A stretch of 64,000 nt of DNA from an uncultured Bacteroidota bacterium (GTDB taxonomy: Bacteria; Bacteroidota; Bacteroidia; Chitinophagales; Chitinophagaceae), in contig CAIWHI010000271.1 in NCBI GenBank assembly GCA_903912435.1, forward strand, positions 68,089 through 132,088, in the 5' to 3' direction. Position 1 is the stretch's first letter. Each line of letters starts with the position of its first letter. Positions 43,732-50,697 of the stretch are shown piece by piece. The position numbers were made by a program, and so were the translations under genes. The notes beneath the pieces are model-generated. The model was not told the origin of the DNA, ran no database searches, and was given only the letters and a program-made list of their open reading frames with translations.

Positions 43732-43785
43732 CATAGGAACTATGCAGGTAGGAGCATGTACCTAATTTTTAGGCCATGGTATTCT
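43732..43785 (+). promoter_or_regulatory. Early-type promoter cassette copy E with upstream dyad
   Basis: Dyad CATAG-GAA-CTATG (43732-43744), 12 bases, TGTACC (43757-43762), 17-base spacer, TATTCT (43780-43785). It starts the transcript for the 43976-44848 genes. Confidence 0.7.
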
Positions 43786-43857
43786 CCGCTGTCTCACATC
43801 AACCCAGATTTAATTTTAATTGATTTAAATCTAAATTATGATCCACGTAGATATTAC

Positions 43858-43887
43858 CAACAACTGTTACAAATACAACAATTGTTG
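43858..43887 (+). other. Imperfect 11-bp hairpin in leader
   Basis: CAACAACTGTT and AACAATTGTTG pair with one mismatch around an 8-base loop, downstream of promoter E and upstream of the MLWDFEYLGPA leader ORF. It may be an operator or an attenuator-like RNA element. Confidence 0.4.
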
Positions 43888-43917
43888 TGCCTGAGGCGTT
43901 TAATTTACCGTTGATTT

Positions 43918-43971
43918 ATGCTCTGGGACTTCGAATACCTGGGCCCAGCGGTTACTCTTCCGGAAGAATAA
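43918..43971 (+). CDS. 17-codon leader ORF MLWDFEYLGPAVTLPEE
   Basis: The second copy of the MLWDFEYLGPA micro-ORF. It ends 4 bases before the next gene start, and its last codons carry the GGAAG ribosome site of that gene. The 37-base identical segment with the minus-strand copy spans 43913-43949. Confidence 0.5.
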   Translation: MLWDFEYLGPAVTLPEE

Positions 43972-43975
43972 GATA

Positions 43976-44395
43976 ATGGAAAATATATACGATCATTTTG
44001 AGAACACCATCAAGGAATATTTTGGCGAACGAATGAAGACAGATGAAGAACTATGTCGCAAAATCTGGTCTTCTCTTGCTAATGTAGATTGGTATTATAT
44101 TGGTGAGCGGCCATTGCTACTACAAGTGTCGTATTCTTTTCGAGCGGCTGGTGGAATGATTGCCAATATCATCGAGAGGGGTGACTACATGGATTGGTAT
44201 TGTAGTGGACCAGATGGAATTGTCAACAATGAATTCCGCTATGCTATGAGGAAGGTTGGATATCTGGCTGATGATGTTGGTATGCTCTGTGATGGGCCGG
44301 GTTGTATTGAAAAAGCAACATGTGGCTGGCCTGATGAAAATGGTGGACCATATCGTAACACATGCTATAAACACTATAAGATGCACAATAAATAA
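43976..44395 (+). CDS. Hypothetical protein with Cys-rich C-terminus
   Basis: 139 residues. The N-terminal half is acidic and helical (MENIYDHFENTIKEYFGERMKTDEELC). The middle has WYYIGERPLLLQVSYSFRAAGGMIANII and MDWYCSGPDG. The C-terminal CDGPGCIEKATCGWPDENGG then NTCYKHYKMH has a C-x4-C-x5-C...C-x2-H spacing that could bind zinc. I do not recognise the family. It sits behind promoter E and a conserved leader ORF, so it is probably early. Confidence 0.75.
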   Translation: MENIYDHFENTIKEYFGERMKTDEELCRKIWSSLANVDWYYIGERPLLLQVSYSFRAAGGMIANIIERGDYMDWYCSGPDGIVNNEFRYAMRKVGYLADDVGMLCDGPGCIEKATCGWPDENGGPYRNTCYKHYKMHNK

Positions 44396-44408
44396 AGGAT
44401 AATTAAAT

Positions 44409-44669
44409 ATGAAAAACGTTATCGATGTGACTTTTACTTTCTCTCGGTGTGTTCTGGAAGATGGATACAAGCGAGATGTAGAAAACTTTACTAACACATT
44501 CGAGCATAATGATGAAGATACCTATGGAAATTTACTGGAGAAATTTCAGATTATGCTTCAGGCTATAGGATACGAGCTCGGAGATAATCGTGTGATGATC
44601 GTAGATCCTAGTGAAGTTATTACTGATATTACCAATGTAGTCGAATTCTTTCCTAAGGATGATGAATAA
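44409..44669 (+). CDS. Small acidic hypothetical protein
   Basis: 86 residues (MKNVIDVTFTFSRCVLEDGYKRDVENFTNTFEHNDEDTYGNLLEKFQIMLQAIGYELGDNRVMIV...). Mixed alpha/beta and acidic, with no known motif. It starts 13 bases after the preceding gene with an AAAGGATAA ribosome site and overlaps the next start by one base, so it belongs to the same small operon. Confidence 0.7.
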   Translation: MKNVIDVTFTFSRCVLEDGYKRDVENFTNTFEHNDEDTYGNLLEKFQIMLQAIGYELGDNRVMIVDPSEVITDITNVVEFFPKDDE

Positions 44670-44848
44670 TGGTTGAAGCAGATAATGTGCCTTTTGGTAA
44701 GTCCGAGTTGGTGATGGCGCCATGGGGAAAAGAAAATGCTCACACCTTCTTGATGCCGAGCTGGAATGGTAAGACTAAATATGCTGTAGTCATGCAACCC
44801 GTCAATAATAAACCGGTTCGCTGCAGCGTTTTTAAAGTTGACACCTGA
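44669..44848 (+). CDS. 59-residue hypothetical protein
   Basis: ATG overlaps the previous stop (TAATG). The product opens MVEADNVPFGKSELVMAPWG and ends NKPVRCSVFKVDT. No family recognised. The stop TGA falls inside the sigma70 promoter of the tRNA gene, so gene end and promoter are interlocked. Confidence 0.55.
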   Translation: MVEADNVPFGKSELVMAPWGKENAHTFLMPSWNGKTKYAVVMQPVNNKPVRCSVFKVDT

Positions 44849-44866
44849 CTTTTTCTAGTATAGAAT
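44838..44866 (+). promoter_or_regulatory. Near-consensus sigma70 promoter for tRNA-Arg
   Basis: TTGACA (44838-44843), 17-base spacer, TAGAAT (44861-44866), only 9 bases from the mature tRNA 5' end. Confidence 0.8.
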
Positions 44867-44875
44867 ACACTTAAT

Positions 44876-44952
44876 GGCCACGTGGTCCAATTGGATAGGT
44901 CAAGCGCCTTCTAAGCGTTTCGGTGCAGGTTCGAATCCTGCCGTGGTCGCCA
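44876..44952 (+). tRNA. tRNA-Arg (anticodon TCT)
   Basis: 77 bases including an encoded CCA end. Acceptor GGCCACG pairs with CGTGGTC (one G-T). The anticodon stem AGCGC/GCGTT holds loop CTTCTAA with anticodon TCT, reading AGA. The T arm GCAGG-TTCGAAT-CCTGC is canonical. Phage tRNAs for AGA are common and offset codon differences between phage and host. Confidence 0.92.
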
Positions 44953-45066
44953 AGCTTTGGCCCCAATCATACTTTCGAAGACAGTGAGGGTCTCGCTAAG
45001 ATGCAAGACCGAATCAACAATGGTCTTCGTTTGTTTGGCAAATATTATCGGAATCTTTGGTCATGA
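44953..45066 (+). other. Short coding-like remnant after the tRNA
   Basis: An open frame directly after the tRNA CCA reads SFGPNHTFEDSEGLAKMQ and continues DRINNGLRLFGKYYRNLWS to a TGA that overlaps the next start (ATGA). A 21-codon ORF from the ATG at 45001 is the only proper start. It looks like the 3' end of a gene whose 5' part is missing, perhaps displaced by tRNA insertion; I cannot confirm. Confidence 0.3.
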
Positions 45067-45242
45067 CGATATTCACTAGAATCACCTATGGAACATTACT
45101 ATATGTCTTGGCTTTGTTTCCAATCATGTTCGCAGTAATTTTAGTGGAAAAGTGGTGGATGGCACCTATCATCTACTTGTTGATGACGATTGGAGATGTA
45201 TTAATCAAGATATCATTTAAGTTATTCAAGGGTGCAAAATGA
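45063..45242 (+). CDS. Small two-helix membrane protein
   Basis: 59 residues from the ATG at 45063 (MTIFTRITYGTLLYVLALFP...). Two hydrophobic segments, around residues 9-28 and 31-46, are separated by EKWW; the C-terminus is basic (KISFKLFKGAK). The start overlaps the preceding stop (ATGA) and the stop overlaps the gp33 start, so it is co-translated with gp33. Holin-like topology is conceivable, but placement upstream of gp33 argues for a different early or middle role. Unknown function. Confidence 0.6.
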   Translation: MTIFTRITYGTLLYVLALFPIMFAVILVEKWWMAPIIYLLMTIGDVLIKISFKLFKGAK

Positions 45243-45466
45243 TCGAAACTAAATTTAAGACCTTCTTCACAGATGTGGATAAGCTATGTGAAGAACTAGA
45301 TATGGACTATATCGATGCAATTCTTCATTGGTGTGAGAAGCATGACTTTGAAATCGAGAGTGTAGCCGGTGCTATCAAAGCCAATTCTGTTCTTATGTCT
45401 AAACTACAGATGCAAGCCGAGAATCTCAACTTCCTGAAGAAGACCGGGGCAAGACTGCCAATATAA
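45239..45466 (+). CDS. 33: Late transcription co-activator gp33-like
   Basis: 75 residues. VDKLCEELDMDYIDAILHWCEKHDFEIESVAGAIKANSVLMSKLQMQAENLNFL aligns by eye with the core of T4 gp33 (MVEEFGMSYLEATTAFLEENSI.....IIEKIQSEAIDENLL). gp33 binds the RNA polymerase flap and links it to the sliding clamp for late transcription. The gene order 33-59-32 is exactly that of T4, which supports the call strongly. The usual C-terminal clamp-binding LDFLL tail of T4 gp33 is not obvious; this protein ends KKTGARLPI, so clamp contact may differ. Confidence 0.8.
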   Translation: MIETKFKTFFTDVDKLCEELDMDYIDAILHWCEKHDFEIESVAGAIKANSVLMSKLQMQAENLNFLKKTGARLPI

Positions 45467-45467
45467 C

Positions 45468-46040
45468 ATGACACCATTTGAGACTTACTGCCAATATTTG
45501 GCGCTTAAACAGCACTTCAACTCAACTTACAACTACGTGACCTACAATGGCAAAATTGCTGCCACACGTAGTTCTTTTGAGAAAAGAAAAGATCGTTTCT
45601 TCTTTGAGAAGTTGGCGAAACACGAAGATCCTAAATCATTCCTCATTGCTAACTTCTTGAACAACCCGAAAGGTTGGATCAAAGAACTTGCATATGGTGA
45701 TGAAGCCAGGATCAACTATGAAAAGTGGCTAAAAAATCACCAGTCACTTTCATATCTATTCCAGAACGAAGTCAACGAACTTGACTCTGACTTCAACTCT
45801 AATTTCACCATGGAAAACAACTCACATCCGAATGCCGTGAGGCTGTATCTCGGAAAGAGTATATCGCTGGAAACACTTTGTATTCTATGTGATATGACTG
45901 GCTGCCTTCGCCACTGGAAGAAGCATTGCGGCGATCCTATCTTAGAAGAAACGATCTTCAAGATTGAGAAATACCTTCCATTCCTGCACTATGATAAAGA
46001 AAAAGTACGCAACATTCTTGTTGACATTTTTTCAATGTGA
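45468..46040 (+). CDS. 59: Helicase loader gp59
   Basis: 190 residues (T4 gp59 is 217). MTPFETYCQYLALKQHFNSTYNYVTYNGKI, SFEKRKDRFFFEKLAKHEDPKSFLIANFL and the C-terminal FLHYDKEKVRNILVDIF are family features. gp59 loads the gp41 helicase on forked DNA coated with gp32. It lies between gp33 and gp32 as in T4, one base after the gp33 stop. Confidence 0.93.
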   Translation: MTPFETYCQYLALKQHFNSTYNYVTYNGKIAATRSSFEKRKDRFFFEKLAKHEDPKSFLIANFLNNPKGWIKELAYGDEARINYEKWLKNHQSLSYLFQNEVNELDSDFNSNFTMENNSHPNAVRLYLGKSISLETLCILCDMTGCLRHWKKHCGDPILEETIFKIEKYLPFLHYDKEKVRNILVDIFSM

Positions 46041-46043
46041 TGT

Positions 46044-46051
46044 TATAAATA
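46044..46051 (+). promoter_or_regulatory. T4-type late promoter before gp32
   Basis: Exact TATAAATA, 66 bases upstream of the gp32 ATG, just after the gp59 stop. Confidence 0.75.
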
Positions 46052-46117
46052 AGCTTGGACGCATACAGTCCAAACAATAGTCATACTAAAAATATATGAA
46101 ATATACGGAGAATATAC

Positions 46118-47053
46118 ATGTCTAATTTTTCACAACTCAAGAAGACTTCCGGTAAAGCTGCTCTCGAAAAGCTTACTCAGGAACTACAGAAAGTCACAGG
46201 TAACCAAGATTCTGGTGGCTCAGATGATCGTTTCTGGTATCCTGCTGTAGATAAGGCTGGTAACGGCTATGCGGTCATCCGCTTCCTCCCACAACCCGCA
46301 GATGAAGATGTCGCCTTTGTTCGAATTTGGGAACATGCGTTCAAGGGTCCAACCGGTAAGTGGTATTTTGAGAAGTCTCTGACTACGATTGGCAAGAACG
46401 ATCCGGTGTCAGAACTAAATTCGGTTCTCTGGAATTCTACTAACGACGACAACTCTCCAGCTCGTAAGCAGGCTCGCGAACAGAAGCGTAAGCTTGGTTA
46501 TATTGCCAACATCTATGTGATTCAGGATCAACAGAATCCTGAGAACAATGGTAAGGTGTTCCTCTTCAAGTTCGGTAAGAAGATCTTCGATAAGCTGACT
46601 GATGCTATGAAGCCTCAGTATGCCGATGAAGATCCTTTGAACCCGTTTGATATGTGGGCTGGTGCCAACTTTAAGTTGAAGATCCGAAACGTTGAGGGCT
46701 ATCGTAACTACGATAAGTCTGAGTTCGCTTCTCCTTCTCCATTGTTTGAAGATGACGATGAGCTCGAAGCTATTTGGAAGAAGGAGCATTCGCTGAAGGC
46801 ATTCATCGATCCGGCTTCTTTCAAGCCATACGACGAACTAAAGACCAAGTTGAATATGGTTCTTGGTCTTGATAATTCTCCGGCTGCTTCTCGTGTTCAG
46901 GCTGCAGTTACTCATAAGAAGATCGAAGAAGGTCTTGATGATGAGATTCCTTGGCACGAACCTAAGACTCAAAAGTCAACTCCGGTACCATCAACATTCG
47001 ATGATGCCGATGACAAGGACTTGGATTTCTTCAAGAATTTGGCTGATCGATAA
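46118..47053 (+). CDS. 32: Single-stranded DNA-binding protein gp32
   Basis: 311 residues (T4 gp32 is 301). The N-terminal SNFSQLKKTSGKAALEKLTQEL carries the basic LAST-type cooperativity segment. The OB-fold core includes DERFWYPxxDKAGNGYAVIRFLPQ-like residues 37-60 and GKVFLFKFGKKIFDKL. The C-terminus is acidic (FDDADDKDLDFFKNLADR), as needed for partner binding. Where T4 has its zinc-binding His/Cys cluster, this protein reads SVLWNSTNDDNSPARKQAREQ with no cysteine, so it does not bind zinc there. It coats single strands in replication and recombination. It ends at a strong terminator. Confidence 0.95.
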   Translation: MSNFSQLKKTSGKAALEKLTQELQKVTGNQDSGGSDDRFWYPAVDKAGNGYAVIRFLPQPADEDVAFVRIWEHAFKGPTGKWYFEKSLTTIGKNDPVSELNSVLWNSTNDDNSPARKQAREQKRKLGYIANIYVIQDQQNPENNGKVFLFKFGKKIFDKLTDAMKPQYADEDPLNPFDMWAGANFKLKIRNVEGYRNYDKSEFASPSPLFEDDDELEAIWKKEHSLKAFIDPASFKPYDELKTKLNMVLGLDNSPAASRVQAAVTHKKIEEGLDDEIPWHEPKTQKSTPVPSTFDDADDKDLDFFKNLADR

Positions 47054-47056
47054 AGA

Positions 47057-47083
47057 AAAGGGGAGCGAAAGCTCCCCTTTTTT
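47057..47083. terminator. Bidirectional intrinsic terminator
   Basis: A perfect 10-bp stem AAAGGGGAGC/GCTCCCCTTT with a GAAA tetraloop and flanking A- and T-runs, placed between convergent gp32 and the GH73 gene; it can stop transcription both ways. Confidence 0.95.
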
Positions 47084-48719
47084 ATGCTCTTTGCTGTAGT
47101 CCTGAACTAGTCCAGACCTGTTCCATTTCAAACCACCTAGCATAATTTACCGGTGCATGATCTGGTTCAACGTTTCCTGGTTCATGTGGATCAATAGGTG
47201 GAGCCATAGATCTATGGGGTTGTACAGTCTGTGCGGAGTTGTTGTTAACTACTACTGGAGTAACGTTATTCGTTTGTCTAGAAGTCATCTCCCTTGCTTT
47301 AGAAGCCTGGCTAACGGCGCGGCCCGTAGATGGCATATTAGATACCATCGATTTCACATTGACTTGTTTAGTAAATTTTTCCATTACCCATTGTGGATAT
47401 TCTGTACCATCATGAATGCCCATTCTGATCATGTTGATTTGTTTATCAGATAGATCTTTATCAGGTCTGACTATTTCATTAGCAATGGCTATTTCTGTTT
47501 TATTTGAAGATGCATTATTGATAGAAGATGCATTTACTTGTGTAGCAGAACTTGTAGTTACTGCTCCTTTGTGAATAGAAGCAAGTTTAGCAGCATATTC
47601 AGGATCCGTTGCATAACCTGTTTTACCCTGTGCCAATATAGCTTCTTCTGTAGATCCAGCTGCCAATACATCTTTATATCTAGGATTTTGTTGTAAGAAC
47701 TTGATATAGTCTTCGGCTGATTCTGATATGTTATTATATTTTCTAAATCCTTGAGACATACCAACTTGCTTACCATTAACAAATTCTGATGTCTGCGCAT
47801 CAACGGTTCCGGCGGGACCTTGACCTTTAATACCAAAGGCATTATTGCCTACCATATGCTTACCAAAGCCAGTCTCCAAGCTAGTCTGAGCTGCTCCAAG
47901 TCTAGCTATAGCTTCCGGATTCTTTATTCCTTGCTTTACGGCTGCTTCGTAAAGAGATTTATACATGGTATTGTAATATTCTTGATTTGACATATTAAGT
48001 ACAGTTGCAGTTACTGCACCGCCAGCAGCGCCAGCAATTGCACCGGTGACCGCACTTTTAGCTGTAGAAGTAGCAGCTGACGTTGCAGTAGAAGCTAATT
48101 CAGCTGCTGTTCCAGAAGTAGCAGCTGACGTTGCAGTAGAAGCTAATTCGGCTGCTGTTCCGCTACCTTTACTTGTTACAGAAGGGATCGATGGTAATAC
48201 AGGTTTACCACCTTGCTCTTGTTTTTCGAGTATATTCAATAGCTTTTTGTCGATCCTACCGAGTAGGTCTATAGCTAACTGCTGTTCTGATAAGGCCGAG
48301 GAAAGAAGTCTGTTGGTATTTGCAGACTCATCTATGACCCTCTGGCTAGTTGTAGATCTTTCTGTTGAGTTACTGTCGGCAGAAGTATCTGATTGTCTCC
48401 TGAGCTCTCCAAACAGCGGGAAAGCGCTATAGAACATGTCAGCTAAAGACCTGACCCCGCTCCTGAACACATTCATTAGGAAGTTACTATTTCCAGTAAC
48501 TGGAGCCGGCTTACCTTTTACTTCCTTTCTTGCCGCAAGCTTTGATACCTTGACCTTTTTAGGCTTCTTTTTATCATCAACAACTAGTACACTGTCGGTA
48601 GGTTGAATCGCTTCTTCTTCCTTAGCTTCTCCCATTGCAGCAAGTATTTGAGCTCTTGCAGCTGGACTCAGTGCAGCTAAGTCTTCTTGATAGATCTGAC
48701 CCGGTGGTGTTTTTGCCAT
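47082..48719 (-). CDS. Virion-type GH73 (FlgJ-like) peptidoglycan hydrolase
   Basis: 545 residues. The N-terminal 180 are a charged linker and helical module (FRSGVRSLADMFYSAFPLF, LLGRIDKKLLNILEKQ) that resembles the N-terminus of the next gene. Residues ~245-385 are a glucosaminidase domain: MYKSLYEAAVKQGIKNPEAIARLGAAQTSLETGFGKHMVGNNAFGIKG with probable catalytic E282, then FRKYNNISESAEDYIKFLQQNPRY. The C-terminal part is Asn/Ser-rich. A 16-residue unit GTAAELASTATSAATS is duplicated at ~187-218. Position in the baseplate cluster and the lack of a lysozyme domain in gp5 suggest it is the tail wall-cutting enzyme. Confidence 0.85.
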   Translation of the reverse strand: MAKTPPGQIYQEDLAALSPAARAQILAAMGEAKEEEAIQPTDSVLVVDDKKKPKKVKVSKLAARKEVKGKPAPVTGNSNFLMNVFRSGVRSLADMFYSAFPLFGELRRQSDTSADSNSTERSTTSQRVIDESANTNRLLSSALSEQQLAIDLLGRIDKKLLNILEKQEQGGKPVLPSIPSVTSKGSGTAAELASTATSAATSGTAAELASTATSAATSTAKSAVTGAIAGAAGGAVTATVLNMSNQEYYNTMYKSLYEAAVKQGIKNPEAIARLGAAQTSLETGFGKHMVGNNAFGIKGQGPAGTVDAQTSEFVNGKQVGMSQGFRKYNNISESAEDYIKFLQQNPRYKDVLAAGSTEEAILAQGKTGYATDPEYAAKLASIHKGAVTTSSATQVNASSINNASSNKTEIAIANEIVRPDKDLSDKQINMIRMGIHDGTEYPQWVMEKFTKQVNVKSMVSNMPSTGRAVSQASKAREMTSRQTNNVTPVVVNNNSAQTVQPHRSMAPPIDPHEPGNVEPDHAPVNYARWFEMEQVWTSSGLQQRA

Positions 48720-48720
48720 C

Positions 48721-50058
48721 TTAGTAGTTTCCTAGTCCCATAATTCGTCTGTAAAGAGAAACCAATTCTTCTCTTTTGTCCTGTGCTGCCTGTTGAGCAG
48801 ATGCCGTGTTAACGATTTGATTATTGTTTATGGTCATCTGAGTTGTGGTATTATTCGTAACGTTTGAAATTTCATCAGCCGTCGACTTTTGATTTAATTC
48901 AAAACCTTTTGCCGGTGTTGCTGGAATTGGTTTTACTTCTTCAGTCATAAAATATAATGATGGAGAAATCTGTCTATTGATATTTTCTTCTGACCAGCCT
49001 AAATGTTGTAAACCTACTCGACGCTGATCAATTAAGTTATTATAAGTCGACTTCTCATTTGCCAAGGTAGTAGTAAGCTTAGTTACCCTATTATTCGTAA
49101 CGGTAATATATTGCTGACTATAGTTACTTGGATTCTTAGATATATTATCTAATTCTTCTTTAGCTTTTTTCAATTCGGTTTCATGTTGTATGATTTGAGG
49201 TCTAAGCTCTTGTTCTGTAATTGATGGAACATCATAACCCCTATCGGTATCGGAAGGTGTAATGATTATTTGAGCTGCTAGTCCAACAGGCCCAAAAGCA
49301 AGTTCTCCAGCAGCTCTTTTGATAGCAGTACTGAAAGCAAGTTCTCCAGCAGCTCCTTTGATAGCAGTACTGGACAAAGTCTTGCTTACACCAGCTACAT
49401 CAGCAGCACTGGTAGCACCTAATCTATCTCCTGCAACAATACTAGCATCATTTGCTGCTGTTGGTAGTTTATCAATGGACTTGACTGGTTTGTATGGTTT
49501 CAGGTCTTCCGGGATTGTTGCATTATCATTAGCCGGGTTTGGAAGCTTAGCTGTTTCTTTAACTTCCGGAATATTCTCAACTACAGGTTCTTCTATAGTT
49601 GGCTTATTATCGGGGTTTGTTTCGGCTTTGGGTTTTTCTTCCGCCTCTCCCGGTGCTGGTTTAGCTCTAGATACATTCTTTTTAGTCAAACGATTGTATA
49701 GCTTCTTTAAACCAAGCGCGCCTAACATACCGCCCATTCCATCAATCGCACCCATGAGAATATTCGAGAGTCCGCTTCCACCAAGCCCTAGATCACTATC
49801 TTCTATGAGTGTGAGTGTTCTCAAGATCCTAGTAAGGAGCTCATTTTCCTGCTTTGCTACAAGTAAAGTCTTTTCCAACAAAATATTCGTTTCAACCATG
49901 CTCTGAGCAGCAGACTGCATACTCCCACTTTTAGAAGAACGGGAGTAATGCTGCTTAGATGAGAATATCGGAAAAGCTTTTTTGAAAGGTGAAGCAAGAC
50001 CACGAATGGCAGAACGACCCATCTGTGTGGCAGCACCGACTCTTGGTAATGTTGCCAT
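48721..50058 (-). CDS. Virion-associated protein, partner or paralogue of the GH73 protein
   Basis: 445 residues. The N-terminus (MGRSAIRGLASPFKKAFPIF, then VETNILLEKTLLVAKQENELLTRILRTL) parallels that of the GH73 protein. A Gly-rich hydrophobic stretch (LSNILMGAIDGMGGMLGALGLKKLY) and a long Pro/Lys/Glu linker follow. Residues ~305-350 look like a coiled coil. A 13-residue unit STAIK(G/R)AAGELAF is tandemly duplicated. No enzyme motif is seen. It is one base after the holin-like gene and one base before the GH73 gene. Probably a structural or tape-like protein; T4 counterpart not clear. Confidence 0.7.
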   Translation of the reverse strand: MATLPRVGAATQMGRSAIRGLASPFKKAFPIFSSKQHYSRSSKSGSMQSAAQSMVETNILLEKTLLVAKQENELLTRILRTLTLIEDSDLGLGGSGLSNILMGAIDGMGGMLGALGLKKLYNRLTKKNVSRAKPAPGEAEEKPKAETNPDNKPTIEEPVVENIPEVKETAKLPNPANDNATIPEDLKPYKPVKSIDKLPTAANDASIVAGDRLGATSAADVAGVSKTLSSTAIKGAAGELAFSTAIKRAAGELAFGPVGLAAQIIITPSDTDRGYDVPSITEQELRPQIIQHETELKKAKEELDNISKNPSNYSQQYITVTNNRVTKLTTTLANEKSTYNNLIDQRRVGLQHLGWSEENINRQISPSLYFMTEEVKPIPATPAKGFELNQKSTADEISNVTNNTTTQMTINNNQIVNTASAQQAAQDKREELVSLYRRIMGLGNY

Positions 50059-50525
50059 TAGTTAATCTTTGCTAGTTTCTCTTGACCACGAGACCAAGCA
50101 GATACACCTACTACCGCAGCGAAAGCTGCGTGAATAAGACCACCATTTGAAAGAGTCAAGGCTGCCCATGGATGATATGCTATTGGAAATATAATGAAAT
50201 CGAAAAAACAAATCAACATCCAGAGCCAAGCCATACCTGGACGCCAGTAAGACTTCATCCAATGCTCTTCTTCTTTATTGATTTGTTCATCGACGACCTT
50301 TTCTTCCACGCGAGTCTCTAACTGCACGGCGATAGCTTCTTGTTCGATGACTTCATCTCTTGATGTTTCAGAAACCATCATAACAGGTATGGAAACCGGT
50401 GCATTTGGATTCACGGTCGCAGGCTTTGGAATTGGTGGAAGACCATTGATCTCCCTTACTTCATCCATTGCCGGCTTCCTTGGTGCAGAATCGTCATTGA
50501 TATCTTTGATAACGAATTTAGCCAT
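50058..50525 (-). CDS. Holin-like membrane protein
   Basis: 155 residues. The first ~90 are a soluble charged linker. Then HWMKSYWRPGMAWLWMLICFFDFIIFPIAY and ALTLSNGGLIHAAFAAVVGVSAWSRGQEKLAKIN give two or three hydrophobic segments in the pattern of phage holins of the 3TM type (WRPxxAWxxMxICxFDFI...GGLxHxAxxxxxGVxAWSRG). It lies next to a peptidoglycan hydrolase gene, as holins often do. The extended soluble N-terminus is unusual. A role in lysis is inferred from motif and neighbour only. Confidence 0.7.
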   Translation of the reverse strand: MAKFVIKDINDDSAPRKPAMDEVREINGLPPIPKPATVNPNAPVSIPVMMVSETSRDEVIEQEAIAVQLETRVEEKVVDEQINKEEEHWMKSYWRPGMAWLWMLICFFDFIIFPIAYHPWAALTLSNGGLIHAAFAAVVGVSAWSRGQEKLAKIN

Positions 50526-50697
50526 TTTGATGTTGCTTCCTTTGCTCTTCTAGTTCCCTTAAATAATTAAGCAACATTTCGATGTAGATATCACGTTCAA
50601 ATGGGATCAGGTTTTCTATTTCAGTTATCGAGTACTTATGATGTTGAATCAATGAAAACGTAGAGACATAGTAATTCTCTAGCGTGTTATGACTCAA
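50518..50697 (-). CDS. gp26-downstream ORF: TTG-initiated small protein or -1 frameshift extension
   Basis: 59 codons from a TTG overlapping the gp26 stop as TTGA. Segments include HNTLENYYVSTFSLIQHHKY, then SITEIENLIPFERDIYIEML and NYLRELEEQRKQ. The coding character is strong and resembles small hub-assembly proteins that follow gp26 in T4-like phages (possibly gp51). There is no ATG or ribosome site at its 5' end. A T_TTT_TTT slippery heptamer at 50706-50712 would place it in frame with gp26, giving a ~294-residue fusion. The end overlaps the holin start. Confidence 0.6.
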   Translation of the reverse strand: MSHNTLENYYVSTFSLIQHHKYSITEIENLIPFERDIYIEMLLNYLRELEEQRKQHQNG

